Of a stretch of DNA of 64,000 nt, positions 25,506 to 36,022 are shown in pieces (position 1 is the first letter of the stretch; every line of letters starts with the position of its first letter). The translations under genes and the position numbers were made by a program. The notes below the pieces were generated by a model. The model did no database searches. It saw nothing but the letters and a program-made list of their open reading frames with translations, and was not told the DNA's origin. The stretch is from Desertivirga xinjiangensis (GTDB taxonomy: Bacteria > Bacteroidota > Bacteroidia > Sphingobacteriales > Sphingobacteriaceae): the NCBI RefSeq assembly GCF_024436435.1, contig NZ_JAFMZP010000004.1:310001-374000 (forward strand), read 5' to 3'.

Positions 25506-27304
25506 TCGATCCACTCTTCAAGCCAAAGTTCTAGTGCTAAAAGTATCCAGATCTGTCCGCTGAAATAGCTTTGGGGATTTCGTTGAAAACGGCTCAGTGT
25601 GCTTGAAATTATTTGAGGGTTCAGCAAATTTCTCTCACTTAATGTCCGAATTTTTTGCTTAGTAAATTCTTTAAGGTTATTCGAAAGCCAGATACCAACC
25701 GGCATTGAAAAGCCCTTTTTGGGTCGGTCCAATAAATGTTTAGGAATATACTGATGCGCAATTTCTTTCAACAAGTATTTAGCCTTTCTTTCTGGACATT
25801 TTTTGTCTCCAGGTAACGCTGTAATATATTCAACCAGGTCAATATCCAGTAGGGGATCCCGGTTTTCAATACCGAAATGCATTAAACACCTGTCGGCTTT
25901 CATAAGAAGATCGTCAGGAAGGTAGTTTAAAAGATCAAAGTTTAAAAGAGTATTTAATTTGTCATCAGAGTTATGGTCAAACTCGAGTTCGTTGGCAGTC
26001 CCTGTAAGCAAGAGTGTTTCCTCTTTTGTAAAATAACCACGAAGGGCTTTGTGGAAATTTAAAGGATTACTTTGACTGAAAATATTTATCAGGCGACGTT
26101 TTTTTAAACTCGGGGGAAAAGGTACTATGCCGGCAAACGGGCTGTACTTTAAGGATTGGAAGTAAGAATTGTAACCACCAAAAAGTTCATCTCCTCCTTC
26201 CGCAGAATGCAGTACCTTAACGTGCTTCTGTGTTAATTGGCCGGCCAAAAGTAAAGGGATAGCTCCGCTGTCACCCATTGGTTCATCGAAAGTTTGGCCT
26301 AAAGAGGTAATCAGATCATGGATTAATGAGTTGTTGAAATATAGTGTATGATGTTCGCTGCCTATATGATCAGCAATTTTTTGAGCATCGTGGGCTTCAT
26401 TATATTTGGCTTCCTTAAATCCAATGGTAAAGGTCTGAATCTTATTTGCTAGCTGTTTTTGGGCAACTGCTGCCACTGTCGAGCTATCATATCCGCCACT
26501 TAAAAGAAAACCTGTTGGTGCATTTGAAATAAACCTGCTGGTAATAGATCGTACTAATTTTTCATGAGTATTCTTTAAGATTGAAGCCGTGTTTTCATCA
26601 CCGGCTATTACGGATGTATTTAAATGCCAGTATCTGGTTTTCTCCAGCTTTCCGGAAGATATATCGAGGGATATAACTTCTCCAGGGCTAACTTTGAATA
26701 CATTATGTAAAATGCTGTATTTGGATGGAAAGTAACCATACTCAAGATACAAGCTGAGAGCAGCCATGTTTATTTTTTTAGGAACGATGAGCTGCTTTAA
26801 AAACACCCGTAATTCGGATCCAAACAATAGTGTGTTGTTTTCAAAATAATAAAAAAGGGGCTTTACTCCAATTTTGTCTCTGACAAGAAAAAACTTGTTT
26901 TTTATTCCGTCGTAAATAGAGAAAGCGAATACTCCGTTTAATTTTTTCAAATAAGTATCTGGCCAGGTGATGTAGGTTTGAAGCAATACTTCTGTATCCG
27001 AATCTGATTTGAATTTCACACCATAATTCGAAAGTTCTAACTTTAATTCTTTATAGTTGTAAATAGTTCCGTTGAAAACCAAAACATAATTTCCACAATC
27101 ACTCTTGAAGGGCTGGTGCCCTCTGGCAGATAAATCAATTATAGATAGTCTGCTGTTTCCCATTGCTATCGAAGAATTGTTTGTTCTGCTGAAATAAAAA
27201 CCAGCATCATCCGGCCCCCGGTGTTTAAGAAGCGTTAGTGAATCACTTATATCTTGTTCTGAAAGTTTACCCGAAAAGTCAACAAATCCTGATATACCGC
27301 ACAT
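25502..27304 (-). CDS. asnB: asparagine synthase (glutamine-hydrolysing)-like amidotransferase
   Basis: A 600-residue two-domain enzyme. The N-terminal Ntn glutaminase has the nucleophile Cys2 (MCGISGF), LKHRGPDD (26-33) and SRLSIIDLS, and the C-terminal PP-loop synthetase has LLSGGYDSS (the usual SGG-x-DSS). AsnB homologues in surface-polysaccharide clusters often amidate sugar carboxylates rather than make free asparagine. It is followed two bases upstream by the large C25 protease gene on the same strand, so both are expressed together. A glycan-modifying role is inferred from this setting, not shown by the sequence. Confidence 0.85.
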   Translation of the reverse strand: MCGISGFVDFSGKLSEQDISDSLTLLKHRGPDDAGFYFSRTNNSSIAMGNSRLSIIDLSARGHQPFKSDCGNYVLVFNGTIYNYKELKLELSNYGVKFKSDSDTEVLLQTYITWPDTYLKKLNGVFAFSIYDGIKNKFFLVRDKIGVKPLFYYFENNTLLFGSELRVFLKQLIVPKKINMAALSLYLEYGYFPSKYSILHNVFKVSPGEVISLDISSGKLEKTRYWHLNTSVIAGDENTASILKNTHEKLVRSITSRFISNAPTGFLLSGGYDSSTVAAVAQKQLANKIQTFTIGFKEAKYNEAHDAQKIADHIGSEHHTLYFNNSLIHDLITSLGQTFDEPMGDSGAIPLLLAGQLTQKHVKVLHSAEGGDELFGGYNSYFQSLKYSPFAGIVPFPPSLKKRRLINIFSQSNPLNFHKALRGYFTKEETLLLTGTANELEFDHNSDDKLNTLLNFDLLNYLPDDLLMKADRCLMHFGIENRDPLLDIDLVEYITALPGDKKCPERKAKYLLKEIAHQYIPKHLLDRPKKGFSMPVGIWLSNNLKEFTKQKIRTLSERNLLNPQIISSTLSRFQRNPQSYFSGQIWILLALELWLEEWID

Positions 27305-27305
27305 A

Positions 27306-30300
27306 TTATCTCATCAGGTAGATTTTACCAAAGTTGTTTTTGAAAAATTTATCGCCTGCGGTGCTTCTGTGTTTTATTGCTGTACTGTCATTGTTTTCGA
27401 CCAGAACCCTGTAAAAATAAACTCCATTAGCCAGGCGATCACCGAATTGATCAGTTCCGTTCCAGGTAAACTGTGAGATGTTATTACCTATTCTCAAATC
27501 TCCAAGTTCTTCTTTCAATACCTCTCTTACTATTTTACCGGTAGCTGTAAGTATTTGTATTTTTAATTTGTCAGGAATTTTGTCACCCGTAAGGGTGAAA
27601 ACAAATTTCATACTTGTTGTAAAAGGATTGGGGTACGGATAAAAGTTAGATATACTCGATTCGTTTACTACTTCAAAATCAATTTGGTAATCAGTAGTTT
27701 CATTGTAGTTTCCTAAAGCGTCCTTACCACGAACCTTTAAAGTGTATGTACCATCCTCAAACCGGTCTGGGCGATATTCAATAACGGCTTTGTTATTGAC
27801 AGTACTGGTGGACGGCGTGAAGCTTAGTTTGCTGGATGAGAAATACTCTCGTTTGTATTCTGAATCACTCTCTTCCTGCTTTTTATGAGAAATCTCTACA
27901 GAAGAGGTATCGGCAATTTTAAAATATTTGCTGTCATCTAAAACGCTGATGTTAATAACAGGTTTTGGCGACACTAATTCGCTGTTGATAATGTTTTTTC
28001 CATCGAAAAGGACATTCACAAGAGGCGCTCGATTATCATTGATAACCGTGAAAAATTGGTTCAGATAGTTGTTTGACTGTTGTCTATCCTTGTCGTCCTT
28101 GGGTTTGAATTCTATTTTAAGGGTATTGCTGCCTTTTAAGCCCTTGGTTGGGATCTTCACCGTCACGCTTGTACTATCACCGGGGTTCAGAGGGGCGAAC
28201 GTATCAATGTAAGTCGTCGTAGCGCTGCGGTCGGATTTGGTTAATGTATAAAAGGTAGTGATTGAATCGGTTTTAATTGATGAAATATTTTGATAGGCAA
28301 GTTCCCATTTTACAGTATCTCCTTCCTGGATGACCGGAGTGTAAAAGTTATTTTTTAGAGATGTGTTTATCGACCCCTCGGGATACCCATCATATAAAAC
28401 TTTCCAGGATTTTAATTGCGCCGGAGTTCTGTTTGTTTTATCCGCTAAAGAAACATTGAATTTCAAAAAGGGATATTCGTTGGCGTCAATGTCGCTTAAA
28501 TCAACTGATTCAGATACTGAACTTCTCTGAATCAGGTTGCTCTCTACCCCATTTTCTTTGACGCCGATGATGTTTAGTGACAGTTCGTCGTAGGCATCTG
28601 CCTCAAACTCATATTGTAAGCTCTCCCATTTTTTTGATGGTCCTACCAATTCGGACGCATACGATCCCTGTGTAAAAGGGTAGTAATATTCTTTTTGAAA
28701 TTTAATGACCTGTCTTCGGGCAGGAGTGCTGGAATTGGGATCGGCAGTTATTTCAATTGCAGTGCCTGGTGCACTACCTTTTTGCCCCCAGAACATATAT
28801 GGCTCACCGGGACCAACAGATTGGAAGGTACTTAAACCTACGGATTGAAGTGCGGTTTTAGCTTGAGCGGAAAGGTCTTTCAGCGAAATATTCCTCCCGT
28901 TATGACCGACTACATAGTAATTCGCAGGGATATTATTGATATAACGAATTAAGCTGTCCACTTCAATAGAGTTATTGATGTTGAAATGGAACTCTCCGGA
29001 ATTGACAAATTCTCCTGGAATATTAAATGCAGAAGTATAGGTAAATGTTGTCAGTGTTGACGGATTTAAAGCGATAATGCTGACTCCTGTAAAATTAGTA
29101 TCTCCAAAACCGAGTCTCCCGCCAGGATCAGAACGGTATGCTCTTTCTTCGCCTGATGTTACATCATCACCCAAGGTTTGTATATTAGTAATAAACGTAG
29201 TATTATTAAATGCCACTCTTCCATGGTCACTTATCCAATGCGTACCTTTGAACGATAAATCTTCAAACTGATTTTTATGGGATTGATTCCATCCGTTGGG
29301 GCTTTGTTCAATATAAGTAAAAGAGGCATCCTGCCAGGAATCTTCAGAACCAGCCAATTTGACCCTCCAATAGTAAACCTTATGATTTTCGAGCGAAATG
29401 CCAGGTTGCCAGGTTGCAATATTATTTTGTGTGACGTTCCCTGAAGATTTCTTCCATCCGCTGTTGAATGAACGAATGGTGTCGATTTCAAAATTGAACT
29501 CAATGTCGTTAGAAAATAAGTTTGATGCCTGTGCTTTTAATTCCACAGAAGGGTTTGATATAATACTATTTACTAGAGGGGAAAGAATGGTTACTCCATT
29601 CGAAGGCATAATAAAGTTGAAGCTAGCGGTATTATTTACTTCGTTCAATTCATCAAAACTATTATTTGCGTCCAGGCTTATGGTAAATTTGTTGCTCCCA
29701 CCAAGTTTCAAATTCTCTCTTTTGATATAAAAAAATAGTGTGTCTGTATTATATACCGGATCAAAAGTCCGGGCAGGGTAGGTGAGTATGGTATTGTCTG
29801 GCAATGTGTGTTTGACAGAAACACTTAGTGGGGAGTTCAGGGCTTTGCCAAGGTTTTTTGTAATGATTGCCACTGCAAATGAATCGCTTGCTGCTGTAAT
29901 ATTTTCGGGATAGATAAATAAGTCTTTATTTTCCAGATAATAATCAGGTTTTGTTGGACTATAGAATTTTAAAGCAGGATCCCCCTGCCATAAATATTGC
30001 CTTGAATGTGTCCGGTTCAAAATATCACTACTGTTCTGATAGCTTTTTATGGTTGCCTTCAAATTCTCAGCGATCGATTTGCCGTAATTATTTTTAAATA
30101 AATTGCGGTATAAAATTGTGCTGAAATTACCCAAATAGCTAGCTACCCCTTCATCGGAAGTGGCCAGCCAACCGATCGCTGCTTTCCATGGCTGGAAGAT
30201 CATCTTTTCTCCAAGCGAAATTTGAGTAAAAGGGTTTCCTGCGTTACAACCGTTAATCATGTAGACTAACAATTTGTTTTGGTTCTGAAGTTCTTCCGGT

Positions 30301-32228
30301 TCTCCGAAGTTAACTTCGGTTGCTTGAGCACTACCATGTCCAAAAAAAGAGAGCAAGCCAGCTCCCTTGTTAATGCTAGCTACTATTTTATTCTTCAGGT
30401 TATCTGTAATAGGTTCAGACACATTCTTTTGAAAATTTATTGCTTTTGCTCCAAAACTTTCTTTAGCTGCTTCACGAAGAAAGCTGTTTTGAAAGCCTGA
30501 CCACTGTGTGTTCTCATACACTGTGTTGCCTCCACTAACATGAATGAAATTTTTTCTCCAGATCGAATCAGGTTGTTGTTCATACGTCTTCAATTTATTT
30601 AAATAGATTTCAACTTCAGCAGGTGTTTGAGCAGCGACTCGACCCGTTGAAATGGCCGGTTCCCATACGGTTCCGTCCAATCCGCTTGTTAACATATTGT
30701 CTGATGGGGGATTGCCGATACCGGGCACCAGGTCCTTTTCAAATTCGTTTCTTAAAAAGAAATGAGATTTACCCTTGCCTAATAAGAGCAGATATTCCGG
30801 TTTTCGAGCTGCTTTTTCTATTAGATATTTACAGAAATGCCGGATAGCTAAAGGGTGGTGAATGCCATAATAAAATTGATTGTAAAGCTGGTCAGTGGTA
30901 ACAACTAGAGGTTTGTATCCGGTCTGAGCACGGTAGTCTGCATATTCCTGGGCTTTAGCTAAAAGTGAGGTATGTGTAACAATCAAAAAGTTTTTATCGG
31001 AATTAGAAGGCGAAAAGTTTACAAAGTTTACCGGCGTAATTTCAGGCGTCCCAAAATTCGAATGATCATAAACAAATATTTCTTTATCGTTTCCGGCACC
31101 AGGAACGATAGCTTCTAATATTCCGTTACTTTGGTTGGCTTCGATTCTTATATTATTAGTCAAATCTAAAACAATGGGCGTGATTAAGGAGGAATTGCTA
31201 AATCTTATCAGGGAGGTGTTTTCTGTTTGAAATCCTTTCAACGTAAATTTCAAAAATTGCTGACCCTGTAGATTGTATTGTCTTGGATATTGAATTTTTA
31301 AATAACCAGGAGCCTGGTAATCAGTGTAATTGGCATAGGTGGAACTTGCTGCAAGATCTTTTACAGCTGAAAAACGGAAATATGTGGTGCCGCCTAATTC
31401 GTTAGCTCCTAGGTTGAACTTGTCCCTCACGACATTGTATTCTCTATACAATATGTCTCTTTTAGTTACGAAATTACTACCGTCCTTACTTACTTCGATG
31501 CGCAGATGATGGTTGTTTGTGTTCCCTGTTTGGGAGTTCGAACGTCCGGCTACATAAGCTTCGACATCGATTGAGGCAGCTCCTGAAAACAAAAATGGGG
31601 TGGAAAGGGCCTTTATCTGGGAGCTGGCATGATGGATTGTTGAACCTAGGATTCCTTCTCCGGCAGTATATTCGGAAAGACTGGTTTCTGCCAAAATGTA
31701 GGCTCCCGGATAGTAACCGCCGTCAGTAAAGAAACTAACCTCAGTATGCATAAAATAAGATTCGGCCGTTAAACCAGTCGAAATGCCTGTGAAACCAGTA
31801 AAGCGTTTGCCAGGAACTGAGTTTGACCATGTCAGAAAATAAGCTGCCGTGTCCGTGTACAAGCTGTAATAGTCGTGTGGCTGGTTTGCCGGATCAGCGT
31901 ACAAAGGTTTATCTAGTTTGCCATCATTTTTAGAAGCATAAAATTCTAAATAATCGCCCACATCCAGTTGAGCATCACCTTCACCCGATATAAATAGGGC
32001 GATCTGTTGACCTTTAGAAAATAATTGAATGTTTTTTGGATTTATCTCCGAAACCGGCAGTCCCGCCTGTTGAAGCTGATTTTGTGTTATCCGGTAAACT
32101 CCGTCTTTGCTAATTTTAATTTTATAGTAAGTTTGAGAAAAATTAATCCAATCATTACCATAAGGGGTTTGAGAAAAAATCAAACAGGAAGGTAATAAAG
32201 TAAAAAAAAGAAGAAGCTTAAATTTCAT
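27306..32228 (-). CDS. large C25 (gingipain-like) protease, PorU2-like, secreted
   Basis: A 1640-residue exported protein with a signal peptide ending near FSQ (residue 20). The order is an N-terminal beta-rich region (20-400), a C25 caspase-like peptidase domain (about 410-760) with H631 in FFGHGS and C661 in INGCNAG as the dyad, a CARDB-like beta-sandwich (about 770-870), further Ig-like domains, an interleukin-like/ILEI-type domain with YYVVGHNGRNISL (about 1100-1160), and a C-terminal sorting-like domain with YPYPNPFTTSMKF and an LANGVYFYRV strand. C25 proteases of this shape include the type IX secretion sortase PorU and its relative PorU2. PorU of P. gingivalis is much shorter, so PorU2-like is the better fit. 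It sits inside a glycan cluster, upstream of asnB on the same strand. Confidence 0.8.
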   Translation of the reverse strand: MKFKLLLFFTLLPSCLIFSQTPYGNDWINFSQTYYKIKISKDGVYRITQNQLQQAGLPVSEINPKNIQLFSKGQQIALFISGEGDAQLDVGDYLEFYASKNDGKLDKPLYADPANQPHDYYSLYTDTAAYFLTWSNSVPGKRFTGFTGISTGLTAESYFMHTEVSFFTDGGYYPGAYILAETSLSEYTAGEGILGSTIHHASSQIKALSTPFLFSGAASIDVEAYVAGRSNSQTGNTNNHHLRIEVSKDGSNFVTKRDILYREYNVVRDKFNLGANELGGTTYFRFSAVKDLAASSTYANYTDYQAPGYLKIQYPRQYNLQGQQFLKFTLKGFQTENTSLIRFSNSSLITPIVLDLTNNIRIEANQSNGILEAIVPGAGNDKEIFVYDHSNFGTPEITPVNFVNFSPSNSDKNFLIVTHTSLLAKAQEYADYRAQTGYKPLVVTTDQLYNQFYYGIHHPLAIRHFCKYLIEKAARKPEYLLLLGKGKSHFFLRNEFEKDLVPGIGNPPSDNMLTSGLDGTVWEPAISTGRVAAQTPAEVEIYLNKLKTYEQQPDSIWRKNFIHVSGGNTVYENTQWSGFQNSFLREAAKESFGAKAINFQKNVSEPITDNLKNKIVASINKGAGLLSFFGHGSAQATEVNFGEPEELQNQNKLLVYMINGCNAGNPFTQISLGEKMIFQPWKAAIGWLATSDEGVASYLGNFSTILYRNLFKNNYGKSIAENLKATIKSYQNSSDILNRTHSRQYLWQGDPALKFYSPTKPDYYLENKDLFIYPENITAASDSFAVAIITKNLGKALNSPLSVSVKHTLPDNTILTYPARTFDPVYNTDTLFFYIKRENLKLGGSNKFTISLDANNSFDELNEVNNTASFNFIMPSNGVTILSPLVNSIISNPSVELKAQASNLFSNDIEFNFEIDTIRSFNSGWKKSSGNVTQNNIATWQPGISLENHKVYYWRVKLAGSEDSWQDASFTYIEQSPNGWNQSHKNQFEDLSFKGTHWISDHGRVAFNNTTFITNIQTLGDDVTSGEERAYRSDPGGRLGFGDTNFTGVSIIALNPSTLTTFTYTSAFNIPGEFVNSGEFHFNINNSIEVDSLIRYINNIPANYYVVGHNGRNISLKDLSAQAKTALQSVGLSTFQSVGPGEPYMFWGQKGSAPGTAIEITADPNSSTPARRQVIKFQKEYYYPFTQGSYASELVGPSKKWESLQYEFEADAYDELSLNIIGVKENGVESNLIQRSSVSESVDLSDIDANEYPFLKFNVSLADKTNRTPAQLKSWKVLYDGYPEGSINTSLKNNFYTPVIQEGDTVKWELAYQNISSIKTDSITTFYTLTKSDRSATTTYIDTFAPLNPGDSTSVTVKIPTKGLKGSNTLKIEFKPKDDKDRQQSNNYLNQFFTVINDNRAPLVNVLFDGKNIINSELVSPKPVINISVLDDSKYFKIADTSSVEISHKKQEESDSEYKREYFSSSKLSFTPSTSTVNNKAVIEYRPDRFEDGTYTLKVRGKDALGNYNETTDYQIDFEVVNESSISNFYPYPNPFTTSMKFVFTLTGDKIPDKLKIQILTATGKIVREVLKEELGDLRIGNNISQFTWNGTDQFGDRLANGVYFYRVLVENNDSTAIKHRSTAGDKFFKNNFGKIYLMR

Positions 32229-32235
32229 ACTTCAC

Positions 32236-32243
32236 CAAATTTA
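32236..32243 (-). promoter_or_regulatory. -7-like element close to the C25 protease start
   Basis: Minus-strand octamer TAAATTTG matches TAnnTTTG and ends 7 bases before the ATG at 32228, in the 51-bp divergent gap with the GT4 gene. No -33 match is seen at 19 bases, so it is only suggestive. Confidence 0.4.
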
Positions 32244-32279
32244 ATATTTTTAGTTTACCCATTTAGTGCTGAGTGCTTA

Positions 32280-33470
32280 ATGCAGAAAAAAAAAACTTAC
32301 GTATTAGTATTACCCAGCTGGTATCCTAGCAAAGTGCATCCTTTCAATGGTGATTTCAATGAAAGAACAGTAAATGCTCTATCATCAGAAGTTGACCAAA
32401 TTGTGTTATACGTAGTAAAGAAGGAAAAAGGTTGGCAAATCGATACCACATGGTCGCACACTGAAAACTTGATAACCTGTAAAGTCTATTACCCGGGCTT
32501 GAATCTGCCAGTTATCGGCAAGTACATTTCAGTATTTAGTTATTATATAATAACTAAATATTATATCAGGAAAATTATTTCCAGGTATGGACTTCCTTCT
32601 CTCGTTCATATGTATGTGATCCTATATGCTGGCATTTTAGCGCCCTGGATTAAGAAAAAATACCGGCTGCGTATTGTGATGACGGAGCACTGGACTGCTT
32701 TTTATGACTATGCAGCCCATAACCTGTACCAATATCCTGGTTTGATACAAAACCTGATTAAAAAGCTATACAAAAGCGTTGATCATCTGATGCCTGTTGC
32801 AGATGCTTTAGCCCGTCAAATAAAACCTTGGGCACCTGCCGTGCAGCAAACGGTTATTCCCAATGTTGTGAATACTCGTATTTTTAGTCCGCAAATATCT
32901 CCTGAGAATCAATGTTCAGGGATTGAAAAAGGGAAGAAACTGCGTTTTTTACACGTATCCTCCATGGAATACCAAAAAAATCCGGAAGGTATCTTACGTG
33001 CGTTTGAATCGGTGTTAAAGAAAGGGACTCTTGCAGAATTATGGCTAGTAGGGCCGGTGGGAGCGAGCCTGCAATTGATGATTGACAAATCAGAGCTTTT
33101 AAGGGGCGCAGTACAGGTAAAGGGGGAAGTTCCTTATAAAGATGTGGCTGTTTACATGCGGAAAGCTCAGTGCTTATTGATGTTCAGTCGGTTTGAAAAC
33201 CTTCCCTGCGTTATTCTTGAGGCTTTGTGCTGTGGCCTGCCTGTTATCGCAACAGACGTTGGAGGTGTAAAGGAAATTATAGATCCCTCAAACGGAATTT
33301 TGATACATTCTGAAGATGGAAAAGCGCTCGAAGAAGCGATTACTTCGATCGTCAACAATTATGATCTTTACAACGTGCAAAAGATCTCAAAAAATGCTAT
33401 CGAACATTATAATTATTCGACGATTGCAAAACGGATTTCAAAAATATACAACGAAGTTTCGTTGATTTAG
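32280..33470 (+). CDS. glycosyltransferase family 4
   Basis: A 396-residue GT-B-fold transferase using a nucleotide sugar. The N-terminal acceptor half opens with LVLPSWYPSKVHPFNGDF, the middle has MTEHWTAFYDYAAHN and the C-terminal donor half has FSRFENLPCVILEALCCGLP, the E-x7-E motif, followed by VIATDVGGVKEII. It starts the plus-strand part of the surface-glycan cluster and is divergent from the C25 protease. The sugar donor cannot be told from sequence. Confidence 0.9.
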   Translation: MQKKKTYVLVLPSWYPSKVHPFNGDFNERTVNALSSEVDQIVLYVVKKEKGWQIDTTWSHTENLITCKVYYPGLNLPVIGKYISVFSYYIITKYYIRKIISRYGLPSLVHMYVILYAGILAPWIKKKYRLRIVMTEHWTAFYDYAAHNLYQYPGLIQNLIKKLYKSVDHLMPVADALARQIKPWAPAVQQTVIPNVVNTRIFSPQISPENQCSGIEKGKKLRFLHVSSMEYQKNPEGILRAFESVLKKGTLAELWLVGPVGASLQLMIDKSELLRGAVQVKGEVPYKDVAVYMRKAQCLLMFSRFENLPCVILEALCCGLPVIATDVGGVKEIIDPSNGILIHSEDGKALEEAITSIVNNYDLYNVQKISKNAIEHYNYSTIAKRISKIYNEVSLI

Positions 33471-33480
33471 ATGTTGATTG

Positions 33481-34692
33481 ATGCTCAGGAAGATTGTATA
33501 TACTTTTCAAACGAGTTTAGCCAGCGCTTTTACAGCTTTATTAACTGTTTGGCTTACAGTGAGGTTTTTAGGAGCTGAAGGGCGAGGGGTTATTAGCTTG
33601 TTTCTGATAAATATTTCAGTAATTCAGATATTTACCTCTATTGTAGGTGGAGCGGGCCTGGTTTATCTTGTTCCGCGTTACGGGGTGAGCCGGGTGTTTT
33701 TTCCGAGTCTAGCCTGGGCTATCATCTGTTCTTTACTGGGTAGTTTTTTAATGGAAAAGCTGTCCCTCGTACAATCATCATTTTTTATTCATACCATTGT
33801 TCTTTCTTTTTTTCAAGCTATAATACTCAATAACCTGCAGATTCTGATAGCTAAGGATAGGGTGTCCGTCTATAATTTCTGCCGTTTATTGCAGCCCGCA
33901 ATGGTTTTCGCGGTATTTGGCCTGCAATTGATGATTCAATCTCATCATTCAGTCAGTCTTTTCTTTAATTCTTTGTATGTGAGTTTTACCATCGTTCTAT
34001 GTATTAGCTCTTTTTTTACGTTTAAAGGTGAGCGTTTTTCAGGCAGATACTTTGAGTGGGAAGTAATCAGCACTTTTTTTCATGTTGGTGGCCTTAACGA
34101 ACTTAATAATATAATGCAGCTTGCCAATGGCAGGTTTTCATTCTATATTGTTGAGAAAACTTTAGGAGTGGCGGCACTTGGCATCTTTTCCCTTGCAATC
34201 AGTCTTACAGAAGCAGTGTGGATGTTTGGTCGCAGTATAAGTACGATTCATCATAGTGAAGTTTCGCGAAAAGAGGAGAGCGGCTTGAAGAACAACGAAA
34301 AGTTGATTAAAATGTCCTTTTTGGGAACTTTAACTATGTTGATTATTGCTCTGTTGCTGCCAGCTAGACTATATCGCGAGGTCTTCGGCTTGGAGTTTAA
34401 AGAAATAAAGTGTGTAATTCTTTTGCTCGCTCCGGGAGTAATTGCTTTATCTGGCGCTATGGTGATCTCCCATTACTTTTCGGCGATTAAAAAAATTCAT
34501 TTCAATACGGTGTCTTCAGCAATAGGTTCCCTCATCATAATTGTATGCTCTTTGATGCTTGTTCCTCAGATGGGAATACATGGCGCAGCGCTGGCCAATA
34601 GCCTTTCATGGATAACCACTTCCTTGATAATATTTTTCCAATACCGGAAGTTAAAAAAAGTATATTCAGGAAGTTTATCTGATATCAGTTAA
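33481..34692 (+). CDS. polysaccharide flippase (Wzx/MATE-like)
   Basis: A 403-residue inner-membrane protein with about 12 hydrophobic helices and the start MLRKIVYTFQTSLASAFTAL followed by RFLGAEGRGVISL, typical of PST/Wzx flippases that move lipid-linked oligosaccharides to the periplasmic side. I use ATG 33481, since a TTG one codon upstream is the only other start. It lies 10 bp after the GT4 gene and is part of the same operon. No Wzy polymerase is recognised nearby. Confidence 0.8.
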   Translation: MLRKIVYTFQTSLASAFTALLTVWLTVRFLGAEGRGVISLFLINISVIQIFTSIVGGAGLVYLVPRYGVSRVFFPSLAWAIICSLLGSFLMEKLSLVQSSFFIHTIVLSFFQAIILNNLQILIAKDRVSVYNFCRLLQPAMVFAVFGLQLMIQSHHSVSLFFNSLYVSFTIVLCISSFFTFKGERFSGRYFEWEVISTFFHVGGLNELNNIMQLANGRFSFYIVEKTLGVAALGIFSLAISLTEAVWMFGRSISTIHHSEVSRKEESGLKNNEKLIKMSFLGTLTMLIIALLLPARLYREVFGLEFKEIKCVILLLAPGVIALSGAMVISHYFSAIKKIHFNTVSSAIGSLIIIVCSLMLVPQMGIHGAALANSLSWITTSLIIFFQYRKLKKVYSGSLSDIS

Positions 34693-34720
34693 TATATTTA
34701 TGCATTAAACCAATACTTTG

Positions 34721-36022
34721 ATGAAATTGCCGTCCAGTTTGGAAATATCAAACTTTATACGTTTCAATCTTTTTAATCCCTTTTTTTATAAAGATAAAAT
34801 CAGTAGCGCTGTTGATAATCCTGAGCAGTTCAAAAAAGCGATCTGGATTGCGGTGTTGTTACGCTTTATGTGGTTTTTCTTTATAGGGCACAGCGATCTT
34901 GAAATTTATAAATATTGGATGATTTTTTTGAAAGATCTGCCTATATTTTCTTCTTACAATATCCCCACCTATGCTGAATTTGATGTATTGCCGCTCACAG
35001 CAATAATCCTAAAGATTGTTACTTCTATTATCGAACTTATTCCCAACGGTATAAATATTCCCGGATTTGCGTATACAGGGATTCGTTTTGCTAATCTACT
35101 TATTGAGGCAGGATGTATTTATCTGCTACACAAAGAGCTTAAAAATCCATTTATTACATTCTTTTTGCTCTTTAATCCTGCCAGTATATTAGACGGCTAT
35201 TTGTGGGGACAAATGGATGTTACGTATACTCTGCTTTTTGTTCTATCTCTGGTATATTTTTTAGGGCGCAAGCCCCTTTTATCGGGACTTTTTATCGGGT
35301 TAAGCATTGCTTTTAAAACACAGACCTTGTTGTTTTTGCCTCTTTTCGGTCTTATTATTTTAATCAGGAAGGAAAATTGGGCCTCGTTTTTTAGGCTGGT
35401 TTCGGTCGCTTTAATTATTACTTCGACGCTTTACCTGCCTTTTATGCTGGGGGGCAAAGAATTTTGGGCACCGGTTATGGTAAGTTTTACAGCTTACGGT
35501 CGTTATGATTTTATATCGGTGAATGCCTTGAATATCTGGTGGGGAATGTTTGCTCAGTATGATTTGCAATTCCCTGATAACCATGCGCTCGTTTTCGGCC
35601 TGATATCCAGAAGACACTTTGCTTTGAGCTGTTTTGCGGTAGTATATAGCCTCATTTTGATTAAAACCCTGAAAATAAAGCTGAACAATGAGAACATCTT
35701 CAGGCTGTTTTCCATCCTTTGTTTTAGTTACTTTATGCTTTTGCCCGAGATGCATGAGCGATACCTATATCCCTTTTTTATTTTCTATGTTTTTGTTCTT
35801 CGAAAAGATAAAACCTGGTATGTGCTTTTCTGGTTAGTTAATGCTTTTTATGCATTTAACCTCCTTTACGGTGGATGGCTTGCCTGGTCTGGATTGCGGA
35901 CAATCACATTTTTTAATATCTCAATCGTAGCGTCTTATGTCATTTTTCTGGTATGGATGTATTATATCTTTACAGAAATGAGGGTGCTTAAAACTTCAAG
36001 TCAATTAAAGAACCAGGAATGA
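34721..36022 (+). CDS. GT-C membrane glycosyltransferase
   Basis: A 433-residue polytopic protein with about ten helices, resembling GT-C transferases that use polyprenyl-phosphate-linked sugars on the periplasmic side. Family marks are LLFNPASILDGYLWGQMDV (150-168), GLSIAFKTQTLLFLPL and the luminal-side PEMHERYLYPFFIF (about 344-357). The preceding in-frame TTG is one codon upstream. Its stop overlaps the start of the GtrB-like GT2 by four bases, and that enzyme could make its lipid-linked donor. The acceptor and sugar are unknown. Confidence 0.78.
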   Translation: MKLPSSLEISNFIRFNLFNPFFYKDKISSAVDNPEQFKKAIWIAVLLRFMWFFFIGHSDLEIYKYWMIFLKDLPIFSSYNIPTYAEFDVLPLTAIILKIVTSIIELIPNGINIPGFAYTGIRFANLLIEAGCIYLLHKELKNPFITFFLLFNPASILDGYLWGQMDVTYTLLFVLSLVYFLGRKPLLSGLFIGLSIAFKTQTLLFLPLFGLIILIRKENWASFFRLVSVALIITSTLYLPFMLGGKEFWAPVMVSFTAYGRYDFISVNALNIWWGMFAQYDLQFPDNHALVFGLISRRHFALSCFAVVYSLILIKTLKIKLNNENIFRLFSILCFSYFMLLPEMHERYLYPFFIFYVFVLRKDKTWYVLFWLVNAFYAFNLLYGGWLAWSGLRTITFFNISIVASYVIFLVWMYYIFTEMRVLKTSSQLKNQE